Source: Hoylesella timonensis S9-PR14 (lineage in GTDB: Bacteria; Bacteroidota; Bacteroidia; Bacteroidales; Bacteroidaceae). Taken from it: a DNA stretch of 64,000 bases. Below are positions 48,247-57,312 of the stretch, piece by piece; position 1 is the stretch's first letter, and the number at the start of each line of letters is the position of its first letter. The stretch is taken from positions 1 through 64,000 of the forward strand of contig NZ_JRPQ01000066.1 in assembly GCF_000762405.1 (NCBI RefSeq), in the 5' to 3' direction. Below the pieces are notes generated by a model, which did no database searches, was not told the origin of the DNA, and saw nothing but the letters and a program-made list of their open reading frames with translations. Made by a program: the position numbers and the translations under genes.

Positions 48247-48369
48247 ATCTTGTGTTCCTTTCTTTTTGTAATTTCGTTTTTCCTTAGATTGGATTCAAAA
48301 GTTATGCCTGTTATAAAAGGATGTCATAATGACAGTTTTGTATGACTATTTGTCTCCTTTACTCCGCTA

Positions 48370-48666
48370 TTAGAAAGAAACTTCGATATTTAGCTTTCCA
48401 CCTAACCCACGTTCTACCACATCAAAAAGTGTTTTTAATGTTATATTTTCACCATTACTTTCCACCTTAGATATAAAGGAGCGTTTCTTATTAATCCGAT
48501 TGGCTAATTGCTCCTGCGTCATATTAAGGTGCTCACGAGCTTCCCTTATTTTCAATCCTATACGCAAAGATTCTAATTCGCGCTCTAAATCATCACGCTT
48601 AGGCGTGCCAACAGCACCATAATATTGATCCTTTATATTGTCAAGTGATTTTAGATTATTCATCAT
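48370..48666 (-). CDS. XRE-type antitoxin (HigA-like)
   Basis: A 98-residue DNA-binding protein. Residues about 38-96 form the helix-turn-helix: REAREHLNMTQEQLANRIN, KKRSFISKVESNG and NITLKTLFDVVERGLG. It overlaps the end of the toxin gene by 4 bp (ATGA type), the usual toxin-first HigBA arrangement, and would both neutralise the toxin and repress the operon. Confidence 0.88.
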   Translation of the reverse strand: MMNNLKSLDNIKDQYYGAVGTPKRDDLERELESLRIGLKIREAREHLNMTQEQLANRINKKRSFISKVESNGENITLKTLFDVVERGLGGKLNIEVSF

Positions 48667-49013
48667 TTCGTTACCTCCTTTTTATCGTTATAATAGTCGT
48701 TCATTATTTTTACAGCACGTTTTATTTCGTACTTTGGCGTCTTTTGTGTTTTCTTTTGAAAGCCACTTAGCAAGACTACAAGTTGGTTTCCATCAAAAAT
48801 ACAAAAGATGCGAAAGATGTTATTGCCCAACTGTATGCGTATTTCAAACAAGCCATTCGTACCCTCGATATATTTAAGGTAGTTTTGTGGAATACGCTCT
48901 ATTTGCTCCACAATATCAAGTACCTTAATGATTTTCTTCTGAACTTTCTCATTTTGGTCCTTAAAAAATTCATCAAAGTATGTTTTATATGCAACAACTT
49001 GTCTGTATTTTAT
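48663..49013 (-). CDS. HigB/Gp49-like toxin, family start at an ATA codon
   Basis: A toxin of the RelE/HigB superfamily (Gp49-like), predicted ribosome-dependent mRNA interferase. The family N-terminus KYRQVVAYKTYFDEFFKDQ is complete and in frame, but its first codon is ATA (49013-49011), where ATG is expected. The first canonical in-frame start is GTG at 48911, which would remove 34 residues. The later part, YLKYIEGTNGLFEIRIQLG and FRIFCIFDGNQLVVLLSGF, fits the family. The transcription start predicted from the promoter falls on the ATA itself. It may be translated from ATA, poorly expressed, or inactivated. Confidence 0.75.
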   Translation of the reverse strand: MKYRQVVAYKTYFDEFFKDQNEKVQKKIIKVLDIVEQIERIPQNYLKYIEGTNGLFEIRIQLGNNIFRIFCIFDGNQLVVLLSGFQKKTQKTPKYEIKRAVKIMNDYYNDKKEVTK

Positions 49014-49017
49014 ATCG

Positions 49018-49049
49018 CAAAGGTAACTTATAAATTACATATATGCAAA
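49018..49049 (-). promoter_or_regulatory. Promoter of the toxin-antitoxin operon
   Basis: On the minus strand TTTG (49046-49049), a 20-bp spacer and TACCTTTG (49018-49025) match the consensus exactly. The ATA codon follows after 4 bases. Confidence 0.8.
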
Positions 49050-49180
49050 TTTTAAGGACATTTTCAAGTTAATGGCTGCTTTCCGTCTTCACAATTCTTT
49101 CATCGAAAGATAGAATTTTACAACGAAAAACTGTTCCCAAAAACAGCATTTGTAAGGTTGATATTATGCAGAATGAAAAG

Positions 49181-49577
49181 ATAATAAATGCTGAATTATC
49201 TTTACAAAGTGCCTCTCAGAACTCGCATGTAAACAACCAACGACAAAGTTGGTCGCAAATACGCAAGTTATGAGCGAAGTTTGTAATCGGTTGTCATTGA
49301 AAACGTTATACCTTTGTCTTGTCTTTTTCTTCTCTTTTTTACTTTTTCTTGGCGGCTGAAGCATTGAGTTAAGCTAACAATTTGCATGCTTTAAGGCTGC
49401 TGAAGCATGTTCACAACACCTCTATTGTATGTTTCCAAGACCGTAAAGTCATTGTTTTAGCTTGAAAAGACCTCTTTTTTGGTAAAATCAAGCCATTTTT
49501 GTCTATCGTTTGCCTATTATTTTTTTCTATTTCGAAGATTTTAGATGGTCGATTTTTGGTAAAATAACAGGACAAAA
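49181..49577 (+). repeat. Dispersed intergenic repeat, copy 4
   Basis: Full-length copy with both conserved hairpins. Its complementary 186-nt frame (49202-49387) has the same length as in the other copies and one stop codon. It lies downstream of the divergent toxin promoter, with its right end 278 bp from the alpha-2-macroglobulin start. The remaining spacer to 49758 shows no gene. Confidence 0.95.
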
Positions 49578-49758
49578 TGCAACCGTTGCTTTTATCCAAA
49601 CAAATAATGATTAAGAGACGCAGCTTTTGCGTTAAAGGGATTTTGTTGCAACAACCAATTTATCATTCACCACCTTCCTAAAGCCAAAGAGCCGTGTCGC
49701 TTGCGAAATAAAAAAGTATTTTCTTTATCCCACAGACTTATAAATCACAAATTTTATG

Positions 49759-49766
49759 TACATTTG
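49759..49766 (+). promoter_or_regulatory. -7 box (TACATTTG) upstream of the macroglobulin gene
   Basis: TACATTTG fits TAnnTTTG, about 88 bp before the ATG at 49855. Confidence 0.5.
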
Positions 49767-49854
49767 CATATAGTAGAGAGTAGTCTTCTTTTGAAATAGA
49801 AAAGAAGAATTGGTGGATTCACCAGCTCGATGTACATCTATAAAATATCAGGTT

Positions 49855-52800
49855 ATGAATAGATTGATTACCTTATGGGTTGTGGTATTGGTACTAATAT
49901 CCTCTCCTATGAAAGCAGATAATTTCGCTGTTCTTTGGAAAAAGTACGAGCAGGCAGAAAAAAAAGACCTTCCCAAAACTTCACTCCATGTGCTGGAGCA
50001 GATTATCAAGAAGGCAGAAACGGAACAAAAATACGGTCACCTCTTGAAGGCATCGTTTTTACACGGACTGATAGCTACACAAATTTCGCCCGATTCGACA
50101 ACTGTCGAGTTGACTAAACTCAAAGAGCGACTACGCCAAGCAGAGCTCAAAGATCGTGTTTTGGCAGCTGTGTATCAGTCGGCGTTGGGTCAGCTATACG
50201 CAGAAAATCTTACTTTGGGTGACAACAGTGTCACGTTGAGTGAGCAATACTTCAAACAGTCGTTGGCAGAGCCTGCGTTGTTGGCTTCCTATAAGTCGGC
50301 AACATACGAACCTTTTACGGTTTCGGGCGTAGACAGTAAGATTTTTAATCATGACTTATTGCATGTATTGGGCTTTGAAGCACAACGCTATGACCTCCTT
50401 CATCAGTATTATCTATCGCATGACAATCGACCAGCCGCCTGTATAACGGCGTTGTATGACTTGAGAGAAAAATATCGTTCGGACGTTTTGCAAGCTAAAA
50501 AGTCGAAATATATTCAGAAATTAGACTCGTTAATAGCTGTGTATAAAGACCTGACAGAGGCTGGCGAAGTGGCAATTGAACGTTATCAATGTATAGAAGA
50601 GGCAGAGGATATCAGCGCAGAACAAAAGATACAATATATCAATTATGCGTTGATGAAATGGGGTGCTTGGCCAAGAATCAACATTCTTCGCAATGCCAAA
50701 ACACGGCTTACCTTGCCCACTTTCCATGTGTCACTCGGCGATGCGGTGGCAATTCCTCATCAGGAACGGCAGGTAGTTGTCTTGCAACTTTGCAATATCC
50801 AACAATTGAACATGTCGGTGTGGCGAGTGAATGTAAATGGAGACACCCAGTTAGACCCTAATGACGCCCGTGATTATGCACGTTTGCGACCGCATATCGA
50901 TGCCAAGACGCCAGTCTACACAACCAGTAAGCAATATGTTGGGATGCCCGATTATCAGATGGTGCGTGACACCATGAGTATCAAGGGACTGCCTGTTGGT
51001 GTTTATCTGGTTGAATTGACGACCGATAATAAGACGATAAAGCCACAACGAGCATTGCTCCGTGTCAGTGATGTGTACCTCTTGTCTCAGTCTTTGCCTC
51101 ATCATCAATTGCGAATGGTTGCGGTGAGTGCTACTACTGGGCAGCCATTGCCAGGTGCCAAGATACAACTGAGAAAAGATGAGCAAAGCGGAAGAGCATA
51201 TAAGCAGCAGGTCTATACTTGCAATCAGGAAGGCGAAGTGACAGTGACAATAAAAGAGAACAGAATGTACTATGCTTATCCTTATACTCAAAGCGACAAG
51301 GCATGTGCGATGACATACCTCAATGGTTATGGATTTTTCCCTAAAGAGAAGAAATCAGACGCTCTATATGTGCACCTGTTTACTGATCGTAGCATCTATA
51401 GACCAGGTCAAACGGTGCACGCTTCGGCTATTGCTTATCGTTTAATCAATGGTAAGGAGACTACCGTTGCAACGCATCAAACGCTCACTTTGACCTTGAG
51501 AGATGCTAATTATAAAGAGGTGGGCGTGCAAAAAGTGACGACCGATGAGTACGGTACGGCTGTGGCAGACTTTGTGTTACCTTCAACGGGACTCACTGGC
51601 ACATATTCTTTGCGCTCTAATCAGGGAAGAGATGCCTATGCGTCGTTGTCGGTAGAGGAATATAAGCGTCCCACTTTTTATGTTGAATTTGATACTATTT
51701 CAATGAAATATCAAGAGGGCGATACGGTGAGGTTGGCAGGACATGTGAAGAGTTTTGCTGGTATTCCTGTTGCAGGAGCGCAAGTGAAATACACGATTAC
51801 ACGCTCGCCAATGCTTTGGAGATACTTCGAAATGAGGGACAGAACACAAAACGTTACGATAGACATTGATACCTTGGCAACCGATAACAGCGGAAAATTT
51901 ATCATCAATGTCCCCTTGATACTGCCCGAAAAGAGCAACCAAGCACCTCAACATTATTCGTTCTTGACTAAAGTGGATGTAACCGATGGAGCAGGAGAAA
52001 CCCATCATGCCGAAAACGCCTTGATGTTGAGCGACAAACCTACGACGTTTTTGTGTGATTTGACAAAGCTAAGTCGCACGGATAGCATCAAACCGATGAC
52101 TTTTAGCTATCTTAACAGCATGGGAGTAGCCATTGATGGAGACGTTCATTACACGATTGACGGTAAATCGTATCATGTAAAAGCCAATCAACCTACGCTC
52201 CATGGATTGGAAAAGCTATCCTCTGGTGAACATCATTTAATGGCGGTTTGCGGACAGGATACATTGCGCCATACCTTCTATACATTCTCGTTGGACGATA
52301 AGAAACCTGCCTTTAAGACTTCTGACTTCTTCTATATCACCCAAACAACATTCCCTAATGATGGTAAACCTGTGCAACTGATGTTGGGTTCTTCGGATAC
52401 CAATGTGCATGTGGTTTATTCTTTCATTGCTGGCGATCGTGTGATTGAGAGTGGAAGTTTGGCTATGAGCAACCAAATCATCAAGAAAAAGTTGAAGTAC
52501 CAGTCACAATATGCCGACGGACTGCTATTGAATTACGCTTGGGTGAAGAATGGAAAATGCTACACGCATAGGCAACTCATTGCGAAGCCTCAACCAGATA
52601 AACGGCTGATGTTGACGTGGAAGACCTTCCGCAACCGACTCACACCAGGACAAAAAGAAACATGGACTTTACAAATAAAAACTCCTAATGGCAAGCCTGC
52701 CAAAGCACAACTCATGGCAGTACTGTTCGATAAAACGCTTCAAGAAATCAAGGAACACGCATGGAGATACTACATTCCGTATCAACCAGCATGGGCTACT

Positions 52801-55380
52801 ACCTTTTGGGAAAAGCCTAACATTGAAAATGCAATGCTTTATGGCGATGCACCGTTTACACCATTGCGCGAAAGGCCTATCAACTTTACTTATTTTGACG
52901 ATGTGTTTGCTGGTTTTGGACAGAGTGATGAAGTTGTTACAATTGGCTATGGAGGCGGTGTCAGGACGCGGGCACTTAGTAAACTAAATGCCATGTCCAA
53001 GGCAGAAGCGTTCAGCGATGAGACAATGAGTGTGGATGGGGCTCATGATGACAAGTCTTTACAACTAAAACAGAAAGAAGCAATGCCCGCATCGCAAGTG
53101 GATTCTCCGACAAAGTCGAATGCTCAACCCGCTATTCGTGAGAACTTTAATGAAACGGCTTTCTTCTTTCCTGCCCTGATTGCTGATGACAAGGGACAAG
53201 TAAGTTTGAAGTTTACGTTGCCAGAGAGTGTAACAACTTGGCAATTCATGGGGTTAGCTCACGATGAGGAGATGCACCATGGCTTCTTAATGGACGAAAC
53301 TGTTGCGCAGAAAAAGGTCATGATTCAGCCTAATATGCCTCGTTTCGTACGCAAGGGTGACCAGCTTACCCTTTCGGCACGTGTGATGAGTACCTCTCAA
53401 CGCATTGAAACAGGAACGGCATGTATTGAACTTGTTGACCCAGCTACCGAGAAAGTGGTGTTTACCCAACAAAAGTCATATGACTTGCAGCCCGAGGCAA
53501 CTGATGTCGTTACCTTCTCTATCGATATGGTTCAACTGTTGAAAGCGCATCCGAAGTTGTCTCTACTCGTTGTACGCTTTACGGCTAAGGGTAAGAACTA
53601 CAGTGACGGGGAGCAACATTATTTACCTATTCTGACCGATGACGAATGGGTTACTACCACCGTACCTTTTACCTTGCATGACAAAGGGGTGAAGACCATT
53701 GATTTGCAAAAGCTCTTTCCTACTCACGATGACCGCAACTTGCTAACCGTAGAATATACCCAACAGCCAGCATGGTTAATGGTTCAGGCACTTCCCAACA
53801 TGGAAAATATAGACGATGACAATGCCATGAGTTTAGTGGCGGCTTATTATGCCAATAGCATTGGGCAACATTTGTTTAACGAAGTACCACAACTACAATC
53901 TGTTGTTAAATTATGGAAGCAGGAAAAGGGTAAGGAAACGTCGTTGACCAGTGCTTTAGAAAAGAACAAAGAACTCAAGACGGTACTCTTGAACGAAACT
54001 CCTTGGGTGATGAATGCACAGAATGAGACCTACCAACAACAGCAACTGGTTGAGTTCTTCGATAGCAATATGATGTCTTACCGTTTAACTTCGTTGCTTC
54101 AAAAACTATCTAAATTGCAAAATACAGATGGTTCTTTCAGCTGGTGGAAAGGCATGTCGGGCAGTCGCTACATGACAGTCGCTGTTGTAATGACGCTCGC
54201 TCGGTTGAATACACTCATCGGTCATCAGACCTCTACGCAGTCCATGATAGCCTCCTCGTTGCGCTTTTTGGATAGAAAATTGAGCGAAGAGGTCGCTGAA
54301 TTGAAAGCAAGACAGGCGAAAGGAGAGAAAGATTTATTCCCTTCAGAGTTTGCTTGTAACTGTCTCTACACGTATGCGTTGTTGGATAAACGTAGCAATG
54401 GAAATATAAACTATATGGTGAACTTGCTCAGCCAACAGCCCACAGTCTTGTCTATCTATGGTAAAGCCAGAACGGCAGTGATACTTTCGATTTACGGAAA
54501 ACAAGCCAAAGCCAATGAATATTTGCAGAGTATACAGGAATATACGGTGTACACCGAGGAGATGGGACGATATTTTGATGCGCCACGTGCCAACTATTCT
54601 TGGTTCAGCTATCGCATTCCTACACAAGTAGCCGCTATTGAAGCGATGAAGCTCTTAAAGCCTAACGACCCCAGCATTGAGGAGATGCAACGCTGGTTAT
54701 TACAGTCCAAGCGTACGCAAGCATGGGATACTCCGATAAACAGTGTCAATGCTGTTTATGCTTTCTTGCATGGACAGACGCAAAAACTAACAATAGGCTC
54801 TCAATCCGATTGCTTTCAACTCAATGGACAACTGCTTGAAATGCCGAATGCCACAGCAGGATTGGGCTATGTGAAGACAGCTAAGACAGGAAAAGATATG
54901 CGACAACTAACGATAGACAAAACGTCAGTTGGTGCATCTTGGGGAGCTGTCTATGCTCAGTTTATGCAAAAGTCGACCGAAGTGGTTGACCAATCCTCTG
55001 GACTCAAGGTGACACGCACGCTGTTGCGTGATGGTAAACCCGTACAAACTTTCAAAGTCGGCGATAGAGTGACTGTGAGATTGGTTGTAGAAGCCAATCG
55101 TGATTACGATTTTGTACAACTACAAGATAAGCGTGCTGCCTGCCTTGAACCTCTACATCAAAGAAGTGGGTATGCTTGGGGGTATTACTATGCGCCCAAA
55201 GATAATGTGACCTCGTATTATTTTGATCAGCTTAGCAAAGGGAAGCATGTGATAGAAACAGAATATTTTATAGATAGAGCCGGCACATACCAAACAGGAA
55301 TTTGTACCATTCAATGTGCGTACAGTCCTGATTTTAATGGAAGAGCTGCAGGTCAGACATTGAAAATAAGCGAAAAATGA
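49855..55380 (+). CDS. Bacterial alpha-2-macroglobulin family protein
   Basis: Exported 1841-residue protein of the macroglobulin family, thought to trap or restrain proteases in the periplasm. It has a signal peptide (LITLWVVVLVLISSPMKADN), MG-type domains with YRPGQTVH and LFTDRSIY, the domain linking SVTTWQFMGLAHDEE, and the alpha-helical domain with QNTDGSFSWWKGM. No CxEQ thioester is present; the corresponding region reads NIDDDNAMSLV. There is no lipobox Cys. The ATG at 49855 is chosen before the signal peptide; an upstream TTG would add 15 unlikely residues. Its stop overlaps the next start (ATGA). Confidence 0.9.
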   Translation: MNRLITLWVVVLVLISSPMKADNFAVLWKKYEQAEKKDLPKTSLHVLEQIIKKAETEQKYGHLLKASFLHGLIATQISPDSTTVELTKLKERLRQAELKDRVLAAVYQSALGQLYAENLTLGDNSVTLSEQYFKQSLAEPALLASYKSATYEPFTVSGVDSKIFNHDLLHVLGFEAQRYDLLHQYYLSHDNRPAACITALYDLREKYRSDVLQAKKSKYIQKLDSLIAVYKDLTEAGEVAIERYQCIEEAEDISAEQKIQYINYALMKWGAWPRINILRNAKTRLTLPTFHVSLGDAVAIPHQERQVVVLQLCNIQQLNMSVWRVNVNGDTQLDPNDARDYARLRPHIDAKTPVYTTSKQYVGMPDYQMVRDTMSIKGLPVGVYLVELTTDNKTIKPQRALLRVSDVYLLSQSLPHHQLRMVAVSATTGQPLPGAKIQLRKDEQSGRAYKQQVYTCNQEGEVTVTIKENRMYYAYPYTQSDKACAMTYLNGYGFFPKEKKSDALYVHLFTDRSIYRPGQTVHASAIAYRLINGKETTVATHQTLTLTLRDANYKEVGVQKVTTDEYGTAVADFVLPSTGLTGTYSLRSNQGRDAYASLSVEEYKRPTFYVEFDTISMKYQEGDTVRLAGHVKSFAGIPVAGAQVKYTITRSPMLWRYFEMRDRTQNVTIDIDTLATDNSGKFIINVPLILPEKSNQAPQHYSFLTKVDVTDGAGETHHAENALMLSDKPTTFLCDLTKLSRTDSIKPMTFSYLNSMGVAIDGDVHYTIDGKSYHVKANQPTLHGLEKLSSGEHHLMAVCGQDTLRHTFYTFSLDDKKPAFKTSDFFYITQTTFPNDGKPVQLMLGSSDTNVHVVYSFIAGDRVIESGSLAMSNQIIKKKLKYQSQYADGLLLNYAWVKNGKCYTHRQLIAKPQPDKRLMLTWKTFRNRLTPGQKETWTLQIKTPNGKPAKAQLMAVLFDKTLQEIKEHAWRYYIPYQPAWATTFWEKPNIENAMLYGDAPFTPLRERPINFTYFDDVFAGFGQSDEVVTIGYGGGVRTRALSKLNAMSKAEAFSDETMSVDGAHDDKSLQLKQKEAMPASQVDSPTKSNAQPAIRENFNETAFFFPALIADDKGQVSLKFTLPESVTTWQFMGLAHDEEMHHGFLMDETVAQKKVMIQPNMPRFVRKGDQLTLSARVMSTSQRIETGTACIELVDPATEKVVFTQQKSYDLQPEATDVVTFSIDMVQLLKAHPKLSLLVVRFTAKGKNYSDGEQHYLPILTDDEWVTTTVPFTLHDKGVKTIDLQKLFPTHDDRNLLTVEYTQQPAWLMVQALPNMENIDDDNAMSLVAAYYANSIGQHLFNEVPQLQSVVKLWKQEKGKETSLTSALEKNKELKTVLLNETPWVMNAQNETYQQQQLVEFFDSNMMSYRLTSLLQKLSKLQNTDGSFSWWKGMSGSRYMTVAVVMTLARLNTLIGHQTSTQSMIASSLRFLDRKLSEEVAELKARQAKGEKDLFPSEFACNCLYTYALLDKRSNGNINYMVNLLSQQPTVLSIYGKARTAVILSIYGKQAKANEYLQSIQEYTVYTEEMGRYFDAPRANYSWFSYRIPTQVAAIEAMKLLKPNDPSIEEMQRWLLQSKRTQAWDTPINSVNAVYAFLHGQTQKLTIGSQSDCFQLNGQLLEMPNATAGLGYVKTAKTGKDMRQLTIDKTSVGASWGAVYAQFMQKSTEVVDQSSGLKVTRTLLRDGKPVQTFKVGDRVTVRLVVEANRDYDFVQLQDKRAACLEPLHQRSGYAWGYYYAPKDNVTSYYFDQLSKGKHVIETEYFIDRAGTYQTGICTIQCAYSPDFNGRAAGQTLKISEK

Positions 55381-56441
55381 ATAGATTAATTATTGGATTG
55401 ACATTCCTTGCGCTGCCTGTCCTTGCTCATGGACAGCAGATAAGGGCAGTAAATGAAGTCATAGATTGTGGACAAATCATCTTTAAGCATCCAGTTACCG
55501 CTGAATATGAGATTAAGAATACTGGGCATCAGGATTTGTTGATTAATAAAGTGATGACCGATTGTGGATGTACTACTGTGGACTATCCACGCAAACCGAT
55601 AGCTCCACAGACATCAGCCACTATTAAAGTGGTGTATGATAGCAAGTTGTTGGGAACTTTCCAAAAGCAAATAGCACTCCTTAGCAATGCCTCCACCCAA
55701 CCCTACCTCTTGAGATTGAGAGGCAAGGTTGTGGAAGAAATTGTTGATTTTGTAGGAGATTATCCTTTTCATCTCGGTGAACTCCAGACTGATGTTAATA
55801 ACATTGAGTTTGATGATGTGAACCGTGGTGACCGTCCTCAAATCAAAATTCATATTAAAAACACCACAAACGAGATGGCAGAACCTGTACTGATGCACCT
55901 TCCTTCTTATCTACAAGCAGAAATGTCACCGTCGCGATTGGCACCGGGACATGCTGGTGTCGCCACCATTACCCTCGATTCGAGGAAGATACGTGATTAT
56001 GGACTTACGCAGACAGGTATTTATTTGGGCTTTGTTCCTGGTGATAAAGTGGCTCCCACCAAAGAGCTGACAGTCTCTGCAGTACTCTTGCCCGACTTCA
56101 AGGACGCTGGCGAACAGGCTCGAATAGCTATGCCAAAAATGCAACTTTCGGCAACAACCCTCCATTTGGGGAACTTTGGTAATAAGAGAAAGCAGTCTGG
56201 AAGAATCTTGATTCAAAATATGGGGCGAGCAACCTTAGAGATAGAGCGACTTCAGATGTTCACTGGCGGTATAAAAGTTGCTATGAATAAATCACGAATA
56301 GAGCCGGGTAAGATTGCTAAACTCAAGGTAACAGTGGTAGAAGAAGAGTTGAAAAAGGTGCGTAGCAAGCCTCGTATTCTTATGATTACCAATGACCCCG
56401 ACCAGCCAAAGGTGATTATTGACATTGAAGTGGAGAAGTAG
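55377..56441 (+). CDS. DUF1573 domain protein, exported
   Basis: A 354-residue exported protein with a signal peptide ending AHGQ. The N-terminal half is a DUF1573 immunoglobulin-like domain with VIDCGQIIFKHPVTAEYEIKN and the conserved TDCGCTTVDYP motif; a second Ig-like segment follows. The role is unknown. It overlaps the macroglobulin gene by 4 bp, so the two are probably translated together and may act together in the periplasm. Confidence 0.85.
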   Translation: MNRLIIGLTFLALPVLAHGQQIRAVNEVIDCGQIIFKHPVTAEYEIKNTGHQDLLINKVMTDCGCTTVDYPRKPIAPQTSATIKVVYDSKLLGTFQKQIALLSNASTQPYLLRLRGKVVEEIVDFVGDYPFHLGELQTDVNNIEFDDVNRGDRPQIKIHIKNTTNEMAEPVLMHLPSYLQAEMSPSRLAPGHAGVATITLDSRKIRDYGLTQTGIYLGFVPGDKVAPTKELTVSAVLLPDFKDAGEQARIAMPKMQLSATTLHLGNFGNKRKQSGRILIQNMGRATLEIERLQMFTGGIKVAMNKSRIEPGKIAKLKVTVVEEELKKVRSKPRILMITNDPDQPKVIIDIEVEK

Positions 56442-56445
56442 TGTG

Positions 56446-57312
56446 ATGATTCAGATAGAGATAGACAGTGGGAGTGGCTTCTGTTTTGGGGTGACAACAG
56501 CGATACAGAAAGCACAGGAAGAATTGGAAAAAGGAGAAACCTTATATTGTCTGGGCGATATAGTGCACAATGGCATGGAGGTGAAACGGCTGCATGAGCA
56601 GGGCTTAGAGACCATTACTCATCAAGAGTTGCAAAATCTTCACAATGCAAAAGTGTTGTTGCGCGCCCATGGAGAGCCTCCAGAGACGTACGCATTGGCA
56701 AAGAAAAACAACATAGAGATTATTGATGCGACCTGTCCTGTGGTGTTAGCGTTGCAGCGTCGCATCAAGAAACAGTTTGATACGCATCAGGATGCACAGA
56801 TTGTTATCTTTGGAAAAAATGGGCATGCAGAAGTGTTGGGACTCGTAGGGCAAACGCAGAACAAGGCTATTATCATTGAAAATTTTGAAGATGTCAAGCA
56901 GTTGGACTTTTCACGGGATATTTATCTGTATTCTCAAACAACGAAAAGTCTCGATGAGTTTCATAGAATTATTAGTTATATCCAAAATCATATAGCCTCT
57001 ACTGCTTCTTTCCGAAGCTTTGACACCATTTGCCGACAGGTAGCTAATCGAATGCCCAACATTGCAAACTTTGCATCGAAGCATGATTTAATTCTGTTTG
57101 TGAGTGGACGCAAGAGCTCCAATGGACGAGTGTTGTACATGGAGTGTAAGCGTGTAAATCCCAATAGTTATCAAATAGAGGATGTAGATGAGATAGATTT
57201 CAACTGGCTTCAGGGTGTGCAGACCATTGGGATATGTGGCGCCACCAGTACGCCAAAGTGGCTCATGGAGAAATGTCGCGACCACATCCTTGCTCATTTA
57301 CAGGACTGTTAA
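56446..57312 (+). CDS. ispH: 4-hydroxy-3-methylbut-2-enyl diphosphate reductase
   Basis: Iron-sulfur enzyme of the last MEP-pathway step, giving IPP and DMAPP. The 288-residue protein has the three cluster cysteines: C13 in GSGFCFGV, one in DATCPVV and one in FDTICRQVANR. The ATG at 56446 is 4 bp after the DUF1573 stop; an earlier in-frame start would lie inside that gene. The linkage with the two upstream genes seems to be transcriptional only. Confidence 0.95.
   Translation: MIQIEIDSGSGFCFGVTTAIQKAQEELEKGETLYCLGDIVHNGMEVKRLHEQGLETITHQELQNLHNAKVLLRAHGEPPETYALAKKNNIEIIDATCPVVLALQRRIKKQFDTHQDAQIVIFGKNGHAEVLGLVGQTQNKAIIIENFEDVKQLDFSRDIYLYSQTTKSLDEFHRIISYIQNHIASTASFRSFDTICRQVANRMPNIANFASKHDLILFVSGRKSSNGRVLYMECKRVNPNSYQIEDVDEIDFNWLQGVQTIGICGATSTPKWLMEKCRDHILAHLQDC

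Noticed and set aside
48663..48911. Toxin starting at GTG 48911
   Set aside because: It would lose 34 residues of the clear family N-terminus encoded in frame from 49013.
1..49577. Repeat family as an insertion sequence or MITE
   Set aside because: No terminal inverted repeats, target duplication or transposase fragment could be seen at the ends of any copy.
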